Of a stretch of DNA of 64,000 nt, positions 45,616 through 55,174 are shown piece by piece; position 1 is the stretch's first letter, and every line of letters begins with the position of its first letter. The translations under genes were made by a program, and so were the position numbers. This stretch comes from Neotamlana laminarinivorans (lineage in GTDB: Bacteria > Bacteroidota > Bacteroidia > Flavobacteriales > Flavobacteriaceae), in NCBI RefSeq assembly GCF_020523925.1, contig NZ_JAJAPW010000002.1, positions 248,001-312,000 of the forward strand. The letters run 5' to 3'. The notes under the pieces are model-generated. The model had not been told where the DNA came from, searched no databases, and worked only from the letters and a program-made list of their open reading frames with translations.

Positions 45616-45975
45616 CTAATTTTTACATAAATCTCCAACATAATCGTCGAGTTCTAACTGAAAAAGCGTGCCTTTAATTAAATCATCAACCAAGGCTAAT
45701 TCTTTGTTATTTATTGCAACATCAATTTGTTTACAAGGTGTTTTAAGTAAAATATTTCTGGTATCGCAATTTAAATCGCATTGATTGCAAGGTAAATTCC
45801 ATTTGGCAGCACTTACACAATTATAAAATTCTATTATTTCTTGGTGAGAAAAATAAAAGCCCATATCTCTAAATATAATTTGAACTTTATTTTGAACCTG
45901 ATCTGTAATTGGATCTTTCCACTTAAAGGCTATACCAAAGCTGTTGTTGTATAATTTATAAATATCTTGTTGCAT
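45616..45975 (-). CDS. Conserved hypothetical Cys-rich small protein
   Basis: This 119-residue cytosolic protein has five clustered cysteines (Cys53, 63, 66, 70 and 81, with CNQCDLNC at the centre), suggesting a metal or iron-sulfur site. It has no signal peptide. It resembles an uncharacterised Bacteroidota family that I cannot name with confidence. It sits between recJ and the MFS gene on the same strand, with gaps of over 50 nt on both sides, so co-transcription is possible but not shown. Confidence 0.65.
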   Translation of the reverse strand: MQQDIYKLYNNSFGIAFKWKDPITDQVQNKVQIIFRDMGFYFSHQEIIEFYNCVSAAKWNLPCNQCDLNCDTRNILLKTPCKQIDVAINNKELALVDDLIKGTLFQLELDDYVGDLCKN

Positions 45976-46032
45976 AACACTTGATTTACAACAAATATAA
46001 GAATTATTTAGACTTATTCTAAATAACTGAAT

Positions 46033-47724
46033 TTATTTAACATCTCGAAGCTTTAATTGCAAACTTACTTCTCCTTGCCAATGGTTTTCATCAATAGAAT
46101 ATACAGCGCTAAATGGCTTATTATTACTTACCAAATTTAATTTATCGCCTAAACCAAAACCAATAGCTACCATTTTATTATGGGCTTTTTTTTGAGTGAC
46201 CGTAAGCCTTAAATGGGTTTTATCTTCTCCGACGCATTTGGCATAACCGGTATCTATTAAATCTTCAGTCATAAAAACAGGCGTCATATTACCTGGTCCA
46301 AAAGGAGCAAATTGTTTTAAAATGCGATAAAATTTAGGTGTAATATTATCTAACTCTATTTTACCATCTACTTTAATTTCCGGTGTAAGTAAATTGGTAT
46401 CGATAGTTTTAGAAACTTCATCCTCAAAAGCTTGTTTAAAAGCTTCGTAGTTTTCTGCTTTTAATGTTAAACCTGCGGCATATTTATGACCTCCAAATTG
46501 TTCTATATGTGCTTTGCAGCCTTCCAAGGCATTGTAAACATCGAAACCTGTTACAGAACGTGCCGAAGCTGCTAATTTATCGCCACTTTTAGTAAACACC
46601 AAAGTGGGACGATAATAGGTTTCGGTTAATCGTGAAGCCACAATACCTATAACGCCTTTATGCCAGTTTTCACTGTATACAACGGTTGTAAAACGCTCTT
46701 GTTCTTGCTGTATTTCAATTTGCTGTAAAGCTTCTTGAGTAATTAGTTTATCGGTTTCCTTTCTCTCGGAATTAAAGGCTTCAATTTCTGCTGCGCATCT
46801 TTCGGCTTCAGCCAAATTCATTTCTGTTAAAAGTGAAACGGCGTAATCGCCATGTTTCATTCGGCCCGCAGCATTAATTCTTGGAGCCACAATAAAAACC
46901 ACATCGGTTATGGTTAATTCATCTTTATTGGTTTGAGCTATAATCGCTTTAAAGCCTGGTCTTGGGTTAGTGTTTATAACTTGTAAACCATGATAAGCTA
47001 ATGCTCTGTTTTCCCCATCTATAGGCACGATATCTGCACCAATAGCTGTTGCAACCAAATCTAAATAAGGTAAAAGATCGTTGATGGTTTCTCCAGTTTT
47101 TGAAGCTAACGCCTGAATAAGTTTAAAACCTACGCCGCAACCACAAAGCTCTTTGTATGGATAATTGCAATCGGGTTGTTTGGCATCTAAAACCGCCACA
47201 GCTTCTGGAATTTCGTTTCCTGGGCGGTGATGATCACAGATTATAAAATCGATTCCTTTTTGTTTAGCGTAACTTATTTTATCGATGGCTTTTATGCCGC
47301 AATCTAAAGCAACTATAAGCGTAAAATCGTTATCGTGCGCAAAATCGATACCTTGTGTTGACACACCGTAACCTTCGTTATACCTATCTGGAATATAAGT
47401 CGCTACATTAGGCGTGCGTGTTTTTAAATAGGATGACATTAAGGCTACTGCCGTTGTTCCATCTACATCGTAATCGCCATAAACTAAAATATTCTCACCA
47501 TTTGCAAAGGCTTGCTCAATGCGTTTTACGGCTTTATCCATATCTTTCATTAAATACGGATCGTGTAAATCGTTTAAACTTGGGCGAAAAAACCGTTTTG
47601 CATCATTGTATGTTGTTATGCCACGTTGCACCAATAAGGTTGCTGTAGTTTCGTCGACATTTAAGGCTTTTTGTAAAGCTTCAACCTTATGCGATTCTGG
47701 TTTTGGTTTTAGCGTCCAACGCAT
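46033..47724 (-). CDS. recJ: Single-stranded-DNA-specific exonuclease RecJ
   Basis: RecJ degrades single-stranded DNA 5' to 3' in recombination and mismatch repair. The 563-residue protein has the DHH-phosphoesterase motifs: YGDYDVDGTTAVALM, ALDCGIKAID, ICDHHRPGNEIP, and the DHHA1 motif FGGHKYAAGLTL, followed by a C-terminal OB-like domain. Length is typical. A perfect hairpin lies in the gap upstream. Confidence 0.95.
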   Translation of the reverse strand: MRWTLKPKPESHKVEALQKALNVDETTATLLVQRGITTYNDAKRFFRPSLNDLHDPYLMKDMDKAVKRIEQAFANGENILVYGDYDVDGTTAVALMSSYLKTRTPNVATYIPDRYNEGYGVSTQGIDFAHDNDFTLIVALDCGIKAIDKISYAKQKGIDFIICDHHRPGNEIPEAVAVLDAKQPDCNYPYKELCGCGVGFKLIQALASKTGETINDLLPYLDLVATAIGADIVPIDGENRALAYHGLQVINTNPRPGFKAIIAQTNKDELTITDVVFIVAPRINAAGRMKHGDYAVSLLTEMNLAEAERCAAEIEAFNSERKETDKLITQEALQQIEIQQEQERFTTVVYSENWHKGVIGIVASRLTETYYRPTLVFTKSGDKLAASARSVTGFDVYNALEGCKAHIEQFGGHKYAAGLTLKAENYEAFKQAFEDEVSKTIDTNLLTPEIKVDGKIELDNITPKFYRILKQFAPFGPGNMTPVFMTEDLIDTGYAKCVGEDKTHLRLTVTQKKAHNKMVAIGFGLGDKLNLVSNNKPFSAVYSIDENHWQGEVSLQLKLRDVK

Positions 47725-47769
47725 TGTTCATTTTAAGTTTCAGGGGTTACTTATCGATATTAATTTGCT

Positions 47770-47803
47770 TGGTTTCTTTTCAGAAATTGACTAAAAGAAA
47801 CCA
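47770..47803. repeat. 11-bp hairpin between the OsmC gene and recJ
   Basis: TGGTTTCTTTT pairs perfectly with AAAAGAAACCA across a 12-nt loop. The gap has no other structure. It could terminate the OsmC transcript inefficiently; without a long T run on the minus strand a stability role or a dispersed repeat is as likely. Confidence 0.4.
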
Positions 47804-47811
47804 CAATTAAA

Positions 47812-48234
47812 CTATTTATTATGAAAATGAGTTTGAATATCTAACTCGGCGAATTGACGAAACATTTCCATTACACCACAGTATTTTTCAATAGATAAAT
47901 CGACTGCTTTTTGAAGCTTTTTTTCGTTTAAGTTACTGCCTGTAAAGTGAAAATGCATGGCAACTTTGTCGTAATATTTTGGGTGTTCTTCGGTTAAATT
48001 AGCCTCGATTTCAATTTTAAAATCGTCTACTTCAAGCTTCATTTTTTTTATTAACGAGGCCACATCTAAACCAGAACAACCCGCTAAACCAGATAGCATA
48101 AGTGCTTTTGGACGGTAACCTTCGCCTTTGCCTCCGTTTTCTTCGCCTGCATCAATAAATAAATTATGTCCCGATGGGTTTGTACTTTCAAACTTCATGT
48201 CGCCCAACCAGGTTGTTGTAATATGATTTGCCAT
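47812..48234 (-). CDS. OsmC family protein
   Basis: I start at the ATG giving MANHITTTWLG, which matches the family N-terminus; a 9-codon upstream extension is unlikely. The 140-residue protein has the OsmC/Ohr fold with the redox Cys in LSGLAGCSGLDVASLIKKM and a second region (KYCGVMEM) carrying the partner Cys. Such proteins reduce organic hydroperoxides, but this YhfA-like subgroup is less well defined. It lies 49 nt downstream of dacB on the same strand. Confidence 0.87.
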   Translation of the reverse strand: MANHITTTWLGDMKFESTNPSGHNLFIDAGEENGGKGEGYRPKALMLSGLAGCSGLDVASLIKKMKLEVDDFKIEIEANLTEEHPKYYDKVAMHFHFTGSNLNEKKLQKAVDLSIEKYCGVMEMFRQFAELDIQTHFHNK

Positions 48235-48283
48235 TTTTTGTAGTATTTCAATAAACATCAAAAATACTACTTATAAAGTTAAT

Positions 48284-49564
48284 TTAATAATTATCGCGAA
48301 GCCATTCGAATACCGATTCCATGTGATGCTTTACCTCAACCGTCGATTTCCTGTAATGGTTATTCATAAAACTAAAAATAAGTGTTTCTCCAGAATTGGT
48401 AATTAAATAACCGCTTAAAGAATAATTATTACCAACCGTTCCCGATTTAGCATAAATATAAGGCTCATTACCGCCTTTATAATACCGTTTTAAAGTGCCA
48501 GTTTTTCCGCCTACAGGAAATAAATTAAACAGTCGTTCTTGAGGAATATCGTTATATAATTTAGTTAAAACTTGAACAAAAGATGTTGGTGTAAACAAAT
48601 TATATCGGCTTAATCCAGAGCCATCTACCCAACGTGGTTCTTGTTTTAAATCATTTAACTGATATTTTAAAATATGCGTTCGCGCTTTTTGAGAACTTAA
48701 GGTATCGGACAATGTAGATGATGCCATGATAAGCATTTGTTCGGCCAGAAAATTATCGCTTACTTCCATCATGCGCTTATATAATGAATCTGATGCAATG
48801 TTGCTGTAAGCTACCTGATCGAATGGTTTATTTGATGCTTTTACAAAGGTTATTTTATTAGGATAAATGGTTTGCCAAAGTTGTTTTATTAAAGTAGAAT
48901 CGATGACCAAAGGAACTTCAATAGTATCTTGATTTTTTTTGTTGTAATAGAAGATGTTATCGTTATAATTTCGGCGTTTGGGAGTAAACACTTCTGTTAC
49001 ATTTTGGCTTAAAACTTGGGGAATAACCCGCAAACTATCGGTTTTACTAATTGTTGCAACATTGGCGTACATAGGAAAACTGCTTCGCTCTGGACTAAAA
49101 TAAGTGTCGTAATCTTCCCAAGCCCAACCAGGACCAAATTTTTCATCATCTAAATTATTATAAATCAATTTTACATGTTTATAATTTTTAGCCATTTTTA
49201 AAGCGGTGCTATCATTAAAAAAAGGATGCAAAAACGTTGGATTTCCAGTACCTAGAATAGTAATAGTATCGCCTTCTGTTTTATATTTAAATGCAGGAAT
49301 ATAGGTTGGCAAAAGCTGTAATGCCGAATACAATGTAAAAATTTTGGTATTGCTTGCTGGTGTAAAATATTTGCTGGCGTTATAACTAAAAACGGTGTCG
49401 CTATTTTTAGCATTTACAACAAGTAAGCCCGTAAATTGATTGTTATAGAAAGGCGTTTCAAGCTTATTCGTTATGTTATTTTTAATACGCTGCGATTTGC
49501 AATTTGTTAAACTTAAAAAAACAAGACTTAAAATAATTACACTTTGTAAACGATACCAAATCAT
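48284..49564 (-). CDS. D-alanyl-D-alanine carboxypeptidase / PBP4-type lipoprotein (S13 family)
   Basis: This 426-residue protein has a lipobox (SLTNC, Cys22), so it is anchored in a membrane, and the three penicillin-binding motifs: Ser71-x-x-Lys74 in TPASNTKIF, SDN in VSDNFLAEQ and KTG in VGGKTGTLKRYY. It should trim D-Ala from peptidoglycan peptides or cut cross-links. Its start overlaps the stop of the DeoR-type regulator by one base (TAATG), which links it to the regulator next to the susC promoter. It is close to the S13 group rather than the S11 DacA group. Confidence 0.86.
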   Translation of the reverse strand: MIWYRLQSVIILSLVFLSLTNCKSQRIKNNITNKLETPFYNNQFTGLLVVNAKNSDTVFSYNASKYFTPASNTKIFTLYSALQLLPTYIPAFKYKTEGDTITILGTGNPTFLHPFFNDSTALKMAKNYKHVKLIYNNLDDEKFGPGWAWEDYDTYFSPERSSFPMYANVATISKTDSLRVIPQVLSQNVTEVFTPKRRNYNDNIFYYNKKNQDTIEVPLVIDSTLIKQLWQTIYPNKITFVKASNKPFDQVAYSNIASDSLYKRMMEVSDNFLAEQMLIMASSTLSDTLSSQKARTHILKYQLNDLKQEPRWVDGSGLSRYNLFTPTSFVQVLTKLYNDIPQERLFNLFPVGGKTGTLKRYYKGGNEPYIYAKSGTVGNNYSLSGYLITNSGETLIFSFMNNHYRKSTVEVKHHMESVFEWLRDNY

Positions 49565-50313
49565 TATAAAATATTTATTTTTTCTGCTTTAAAAGCATCA
49601 AAAATTTCATTATCTGGATTAATATCTGAAATAATGGTGTCTACCTTATTTATTGGCACTACCGAATGCCTTTTAACAGAATTAATTCTTGTACTTACGC
49701 ACATTACAACTACATAATTTGAAGTTTCAATCATACTGTTTTTTATTCTAGAAACCTCCCAATTTGGTTCGGTTAAACCTCGAGAAAGGTCTATACCATC
49801 TGTTCCCATAAAACAAATATCTGCACTAATATTATAAATGGGTTTTACTACATCTATACCAACGGTAACTTGAGCCTCTTTATTTAATTTACCTCCTATA
49901 AAAATTACCTCAACCGATGGATGGTGAGATAACTCGACAGCAATTGGTAAACTATATGTATAAATGGTTGCGTTTATTTTTGGCGGAATTATTTTAGCCA
50001 ACTCTAAGTTAGTAGAACTACCACTCATTATAATTACCTGCCCGTTTTTTATAAGCTGTACGGCTTTTATGGCTATTTTTTTCTTTTGTTCTATATCTGA
50101 GGTACTACGCTCATCATAAGACCGAACACGACTTTCTTTTAATAATGCACCCCCATGAACTTTATAAATTAAATCCTTAACCTCAAGTTCTTTTAAATCT
50201 CGTCTAATAGTATCTTCAGAAACAAAAAGTAAACCGCTTAAATCCTTGGATAATACTTTTTTACTCATTTTTAACTTATCCAGAATTAATTTATGGCGTT
50301 CCTGCTTTAACAT
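49564..50313 (-). CDS. DeoR family transcriptional regulator
   Basis: I start at the internal ATG giving MLKQERHKLI, so that the protein has 249 residues, the family norm. A DeoR helix-turn-helix (LSGLLFVSEDTIRRDLKELE) occupies about residues 21-40, followed by KVHGGALL and a sugar-phosphate sensing domain with MSGSSTNLELAK and FMGTDGID. The gene diverges from susC; four phased repeats in the shared gap are a likely operator. It is coupled to the PBP4-type gene by a one-base overlap. The effector is probably a phosphorylated sugar, as usual in the family. Confidence 0.9.
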   Translation of the reverse strand: MLKQERHKLILDKLKMSKKVLSKDLSGLLFVSEDTIRRDLKELEVKDLIYKVHGGALLKESRVRSYDERSTSDIEQKKKIAIKAVQLIKNGQVIIMSGSSTNLELAKIIPPKINATIYTYSLPIAVELSHHPSVEVIFIGGKLNKEAQVTVGIDVVKPIYNISADICFMGTDGIDLSRGLTEPNWEVSRIKNSMIETSNYVVVMCVSTRINSVKRHSVVPINKVDTIISDINPDNEIFDAFKAEKINIL

Positions 50314-50359
50314 AACTATTAAGAATTTTTTTATAAATATCCGATTTTCAAATAAATTT

Positions 50360-50399
50360 TGCAATAAAAACGCATAAACACGCAAAAAAATGCATTAAT
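50360..50399. promoter_or_regulatory. Four phased GCA repeats upstream of susC (candidate DeoR operator)
   Basis: TGCAATAAAA, ACGCATAAAC, ACGCAAAAAA and ATGCATTAAT follow one another with GCA at 50361, 50372, 50382 and 50392, spacings of 11, 10 and 10 nt. All therefore face one side of the helix. They end 4 nt before the -7 box of susC, so binding there would block the promoter. Confidence 0.5.
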
Positions 50400-50403
50400 T
50401 TTT

Positions 50404-50411
50404 TATATTTG
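50404..50411 (+). promoter_or_regulatory. -7 promoter box of susC
   Basis: TATATTTG matches TAnnTTTG exactly, 29 nt before the susC ATG. The -33 region falls within the phased repeats and has no TTG, which may reflect activator- or repressor-controlled use. Confidence 0.6.
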
Positions 50412-50440
50412 AGAGACAATTAACTCATAAATCAACTTAT

Positions 50441-53400
50441 ATGAAGAAAAAAACGACCCTCACTTTTCTTGTTTTCTTCACAACCACTTTTAGTTTTTTA
50501 TATGCTCAAAGCATTACTGTTAGCGGTAAGGTTACAGACGCCTCTGGCGTGCCGTTACCTGGTGTGAATATTCAAATTAAAGACTCAAACTTAGGGGCAT
50601 CAACCAATTTTGATGGTCTTTACAGTATTTCGGCAAAACAAGGCGATGTTCTTGTTTTTTCTTTTTTAGGATTTGAAACTAAAGAAGCAACCGTAGAAGG
50701 AACTACATTAAACATAAGTTTAACTGAAGGAACCGATGCCCTCGACGAAGTTGTAGTAACTGCTTTTGGCATTAAAAAGAAAGAAAAATCTTTAGGTTAC
50801 TCTGTAACACAAGTAAAAACAGACGACTTAAATTTAACCGGAAACACGAACCCAATTTTAGCTTTACAAGGTCAAGTTGCAGGTTTACAAATTAGCAACC
50901 CTTCAGGAACTGCAGGTGGTGGTGTAGATATACTTATTCGTGGCATGTCTTCCATGGACCCTACCCAAAATAATCAACCACTTATAATTTTGGATGGCGT
51001 TACCCTAAACAACGATACTTTTTCGGGAGACATTTTACCAGCAGCCGGATCTAACGCTTCGGGAAGCAATGAACAGTTTTCATTTGCTAGTAGAATTGGT
51101 GACTTAAACGCCGATGATATTGAAAGCTTTAACGTATTAAAAGGTGCCGCTGCAACAGCATTATACGGTAGCGCTGGTGCAAATGGTGTTATTGTTATCT
51201 CCACCAAAAAAGGAAAACAAGGTAAACCAAAAATTAATTTAAGTGTTTCAACAAGCGTAAGTAAAGTAACAAAAGCTCCAGAATTACAAAAAGTTTTTAG
51301 GCAAGGCATTTACGGCGAAACCAACACCCTTTATTTACCAGACACACAATCTGGTTACCAATACATTTCTGGAACATCTAGTTCTGGACCATATAACTGG
51401 GGTGTAAGATATACCGATGATTCCATTTTACAAGACGGTGAAACATATGACTTATCTAACGATAAATTTTACGACCCTTATGAATTGTTTGAAACCGGAA
51501 CAAACAAAAATATAAATTTTGATATTTCTGGAGCCTCTGAAAAAATTGACTATTATTTTTCTGCTGCAAATACAAGATCTGAAGGTATTATTCCATTTAC
51601 CGATTTTGGAAAAACAGCATTAAGATTTAAGGCTGGTTATCAAGTTACAGATAAATTTAAAATTAACACATCGGTTATGTACACCAAATCGGATGCTAGG
51701 AAACCTACAGGTGGCGATAAATCTATAATTAGTGCTTTAGGGTATTGGTCCCCAACTTTTCCAATAAACGATTTTTTAAATGCCGATGGTTCTGCAAGAA
51801 ACCCTTATCCTGGTTGGATTGATAACCCAAAATATAACGCTTACATTAGCGGTTTAACCGAAGACACAAACCGATGGTTAGGTAATATAAATTTAAACTG
51901 GACACCAAAAGAGTGGTTCAATTTAAACTACACAGCTCAAATTGATAATTACACAACTTTTCTTAATCGTTTTGTGCCACCAGAATTAGATTCAGGATCT
52001 CAAGTAAATGGTTTTATAGTAGATCAGGTTTATGATTTTATGGGATTAGAGTCTAACTTATTGGCTACATTTACTAAAGACATCACCGAAAAACTATCAA
52101 GTTCTTTACTCGTTGGTAACTCGGTTAGAGATTTTAAAAGAACATCTTATAGAATGTATGGTCAAAACCTAAATATTCCGCATTTTAATCATATGAGTAA
52201 CGCTCAAGAAAACTTTTCTATTTCAAATTATGTTGCTCAAACAAGAACAGTTGGTTTATTTGGTGAACTTAAATTAGATTACGACGATAAAATATTCCTT
52301 TCTGTTACTGGAAGAAACGATTGGTCTTCAACATTACCTGTAGAAAACAGTTCCTATTTCTACCCTTCAGTAAGTTTAGCTTATAATATTCAAAGTTTAT
52401 TTGGTGCTAACGATGTATTTAGTTTTGGTAAACTTAGAGTATCTTACGCTCAAGTTGGTAACGATACCTCATTTGGACAAACCGGATACTATTTTTACCC
52501 AGATGCTAATTTCCCATGGGCGGGAACAGGTGGATATATAGCCGATAAAACCATTGCCGATCCAGACCTTAAAGCAGAAATGACAAAAGGTTGGGAATAT
52601 GGTGCCGATTTAAGATTCTTTCAAAACCGCTTAAGGTTAGATTATGCTTATTACAAAAACAATATTCACGATGCTATTTTCGCTTCAAACACAGCGCCTT
52701 CAACATCAGTAACATCAATTCGTAGAAACTCTGGCTTATACCAAACCGAAGGACATGAACTTTTAATAAGTGGCGATTTAATTAAAACTACAGATTTAGA
52801 TATAAGTTTAACGTACAACTTCTCTAAAACACAAGGAACAGTTGTTGATTTGCCCGATGATGTACCTTACATTAACTTTTCTGGCGATCTTACAGGTGCC
52901 TATTTATATTTACAACCTAAAGAAGGTGATAATATTGGTGCTATTTACGGGTATAATTATGATAGAACCGACGATGGAGAACTTATTATAGATTCCACAA
53001 TTGGCTTGCCAACCACAACCATAACTGATGAAAATCGTGTTATTGTAGGAGATGCTACTCCAGATTTTATAATGAGTTTAGGTAGTAATATAAGATGGAA
53101 AAACTTTCGATTTAACTTTATGTTCGAATGGAAAAAAGGTGGCGATAAATACTCTTGGCAACGTTACATTTTAAACCGCATGGGACAATCTGAATTTACT
53201 ATGCAATACAGAGAAGGTGATGGTCAATATTTATTTGATGGTGTAATTGAAGACCCAGACAATGCAGGTTCTTACATTCCTAACACAGTGGTAGCAGACT
53301 TTTCTCCAGAATCTGTAACTGGATATAGAATGTTTAACTGGACAAACTACGGACGTAGAACTGCAGATAACTTATTACAAGATGCATCGTGGGTAAAAAT

Positions 53401-53629
53401 TAGAAGCCTTGGCTTTACCTACAGCATTGATAATTCAATTTTAGAAAGACTACACTTAAGTCGTTTCGAATTAAGTGCAAACGTAAATAACATTTTAGTT
53501 TGGACACCTTTTGATGGTTTCGATCCTGAAGGAAGTGACTACTCTGCAGGAAGCAACATTTACGGTTTTACTGGTAGAGGAATTCCTTTAACCGAGAATT
53601 ATTCATTTGGGTTAACTGTAGGATTTTAA
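50441..53629 (+). CDS. SusC/RagA family TonB-linked outer-membrane protein
   Basis: This 1062-residue protein has a signal peptide (to FLYAQS), a carboxypeptidase-regulatory-like domain over about residues 22-100 (VSGKVTDASGVPLPGVNI), a TonB-box-like DEVVVTAFGI, a plug with VAGLQISNPSGTAGGGVDIL and LKGAAATALYGSAGANGVI, and a long barrel ending LTVGF. With the SusD lipoprotein 14 nt downstream it forms a nutrient importer in the outer membrane. No glycoside hydrolase is nearby, so a polysaccharide substrate is not supported. Nearby peptidoglycan and dipeptide enzymes suggest peptides instead. Confidence 0.93.
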   Translation: MKKKTTLTFLVFFTTTFSFLYAQSITVSGKVTDASGVPLPGVNIQIKDSNLGASTNFDGLYSISAKQGDVLVFSFLGFETKEATVEGTTLNISLTEGTDALDEVVVTAFGIKKKEKSLGYSVTQVKTDDLNLTGNTNPILALQGQVAGLQISNPSGTAGGGVDILIRGMSSMDPTQNNQPLIILDGVTLNNDTFSGDILPAAGSNASGSNEQFSFASRIGDLNADDIESFNVLKGAAATALYGSAGANGVIVISTKKGKQGKPKINLSVSTSVSKVTKAPELQKVFRQGIYGETNTLYLPDTQSGYQYISGTSSSGPYNWGVRYTDDSILQDGETYDLSNDKFYDPYELFETGTNKNINFDISGASEKIDYYFSAANTRSEGIIPFTDFGKTALRFKAGYQVTDKFKINTSVMYTKSDARKPTGGDKSIISALGYWSPTFPINDFLNADGSARNPYPGWIDNPKYNAYISGLTEDTNRWLGNINLNWTPKEWFNLNYTAQIDNYTTFLNRFVPPELDSGSQVNGFIVDQVYDFMGLESNLLATFTKDITEKLSSSLLVGNSVRDFKRTSYRMYGQNLNIPHFNHMSNAQENFSISNYVAQTRTVGLFGELKLDYDDKIFLSVTGRNDWSSTLPVENSSYFYPSVSLAYNIQSLFGANDVFSFGKLRVSYAQVGNDTSFGQTGYYFYPDANFPWAGTGGYIADKTIADPDLKAEMTKGWEYGADLRFFQNRLRLDYAYYKNNIHDAIFASNTAPSTSVTSIRRNSGLYQTEGHELLISGDLIKTTDLDISLTYNFSKTQGTVVDLPDDVPYINFSGDLTGAYLYLQPKEGDNIGAIYGYNYDRTDDGELIIDSTIGLPTTTITDENRVIVGDATPDFIMSLGSNIRWKNFRFNFMFEWKKGGDKYSWQRYILNRMGQSEFTMQYREGDGQYLFDGVIEDPDNAGSYIPNTVVADFSPESVTGYRMFNWTNYGRRTADNLLQDASWVKIRSLGFTYSIDNSILERLHLSRFELSANVNNILVWTPFDGFDPEGSDYSAGSNIYGFTGRGIPLTENYSFGLTVGF

Positions 53630-53643
53630 AAAAAGAAAGCATT

Positions 53644-55125
53644 ATGAAAAACACAATAAAAAACATACTCCTTTTAGTTTTAATAACTACAGGAATTTAT
53701 AGTTGCGACGACTATTTAGATGTAAATAAACCTTCGAGTGCACAAACCGAAGATGCCCTAGACATGAAGGACATTATAGGCCCTGTAATGTTTAATACCG
53801 TATATGCATTCTATTACTCAGAGCTAACCTATGGTAATTACACACAATACTTTGGCTCGTATGGTTATGGATCTGTAGGGTTAACAAGTAATTCAGCAAC
53901 GTGGTCTAATATTTATACAGAAGCTTTACCAAATATTGAAGTTTTAAAAAGCAAAGCCGAAGAGCAAGAAGCTGTTTATTATATGGCAGTTATTAAAATT
54001 CTTGAAGCTGTAAATTTAAGCTTAGCGGTAGAAAATTGGGGCGATGTACCATATTCTGAAACTGGAGATCCTTTTATATACCCTTATCCAAGTTTAGATG
54101 ATGGCGAAACCGTTTACTACCAAGCTCTCGATTTATTAAACGAGGCTATTGCAGCCCTTCAAGGCACAGACAACTCGCAAATTACCATGGGAACAGAAGA
54201 TTTGTTTTACGATGGCGATTTCGATAAATGGCTTCGTGCAGCTTACACTTTTAAAGCGCGTATGCAACTTAAATTAATTAACACTGGTGGCGCAACAGCT
54301 GCAGATGTTATTGCTTCAATAGATAATGGTTTAGCTTCAAACGACGATAATGTAGTATTAGAATTTCCTGAAGGCGAATTAAACCCTTACTATTCTACAA
54401 ATGTATTAGCAAGAGCAACATCAAATTTTTACCGCGCACCTAACGATCAATTAATTAGTATAATGAACGGAACAACATATCCATTTGAAAGCGGTGTTGT
54501 TGAAATTGACCCAAGATTACCCGAAATTTTTGAAAACGAAGGAGAAGATGGCGACCCTTGGAGAGGTTTTATGAATGGTGGCACAGGTGAATCATCAGAT
54601 GGTGAACCGGCAAATACTTACTATAAAGATGGTGGCTACCATACTAGTGCAACTTCATCTTTAATACTTTTAACTTATGCTGAAGCTATGTTTATTAAAG
54701 CTGAAGCTGAATTTTTAGCAAACGGCGGAACAACTACAAGTGTGGGAAGTTCAATCGATGCTTACAACGCATATTTAGCCGGAATTAGTGCAAATATGGA
54801 TGAAATTGGTGTTGATGGCACAAATTATATGGCAGATACTGCCGTTGCTGTTGGTGTTGATGGCTTAATGTTAAATCATATCATGAAAGAAAAATACATT
54901 GCAAATATTCATAATGTTGAAACTTACAACGATATGCGTCGTTATAATTTCTCTGCAGATGTTTTTAAAGATTTAGATTTACGTTTAGAAGAAGATGCTG
55001 ATGCTAGCGAATACGGCGGGCAATGGTTTAGACGCTCAATTTATCCATTATCTGAAACCGATTCTAACGAAAATATAACTTACGACGAGAGCTCATCAAT
55101 TGTTGATATTTGGCTTTTTGAATAA
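53644..55125 (+). CDS. SusD/RagB family nutrient-binding lipoprotein
   Basis: The 493-residue protein has a lipobox (GIYSC, Cys21) and the helical SusD-like scaffold with LDVNKPSSAQ after the signal, AVENWGDVPYSETGDP near residue 130 and AEAMFIKAEAEFLANGG in the C-terminal half. It is the surface lid of the SusC pore and binds the incoming substrate. It belongs to the SusD-like group 2 type often paired with oligopeptide or unknown cargo receptors. Terminator and convergent gene follow, so susC-susD is a two-gene unit. Confidence 0.9.
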   Translation: MKNTIKNILLLVLITTGIYSCDDYLDVNKPSSAQTEDALDMKDIIGPVMFNTVYAFYYSELTYGNYTQYFGSYGYGSVGLTSNSATWSNIYTEALPNIEVLKSKAEEQEAVYYMAVIKILEAVNLSLAVENWGDVPYSETGDPFIYPYPSLDDGETVYYQALDLLNEAIAALQGTDNSQITMGTEDLFYDGDFDKWLRAAYTFKARMQLKLINTGGATAADVIASIDNGLASNDDNVVLEFPEGELNPYYSTNVLARATSNFYRAPNDQLISIMNGTTYPFESGVVEIDPRLPEIFENEGEDGDPWRGFMNGGTGESSDGEPANTYYKDGGYHTSATSSLILLTYAEAMFIKAEAEFLANGGTTTSVGSSIDAYNAYLAGISANMDEIGVDGTNYMADTAVAVGVDGLMLNHIMKEKYIANIHNVETYNDMRRYNFSADVFKDLDLRLEEDADASEYGGQWFRRSIYPLSETDSNENITYDESSSIVDIWLFE

Positions 55126-55145
55126 TTAATTAAACCCAAAATAAT

Positions 55146-55174
55146 AAAAACCTCAGCAATTTTCTGAGGTTTTT
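55146..55174 (+). terminator. Intrinsic terminator after susD
   Basis: A perfect 11-bp stem (AAAAACCTCAG with its complement, 7-nt loop) ends in T residues, and the last two bases overlap the convergent gene's stop codon. Confidence 0.88.

Noticed and set aside
50314..50385. 24-codon N-terminal extension of the DeoR-type regulator
   Set aside because: It would exceed the family length and cover the divergent regulatory region; MLKQERH is the usual start.
50974..51309. Minus-strand open frame of 111 codons inside susC
   Set aside because: It overlaps the conserved plug domain of SusC; no start context or family match.
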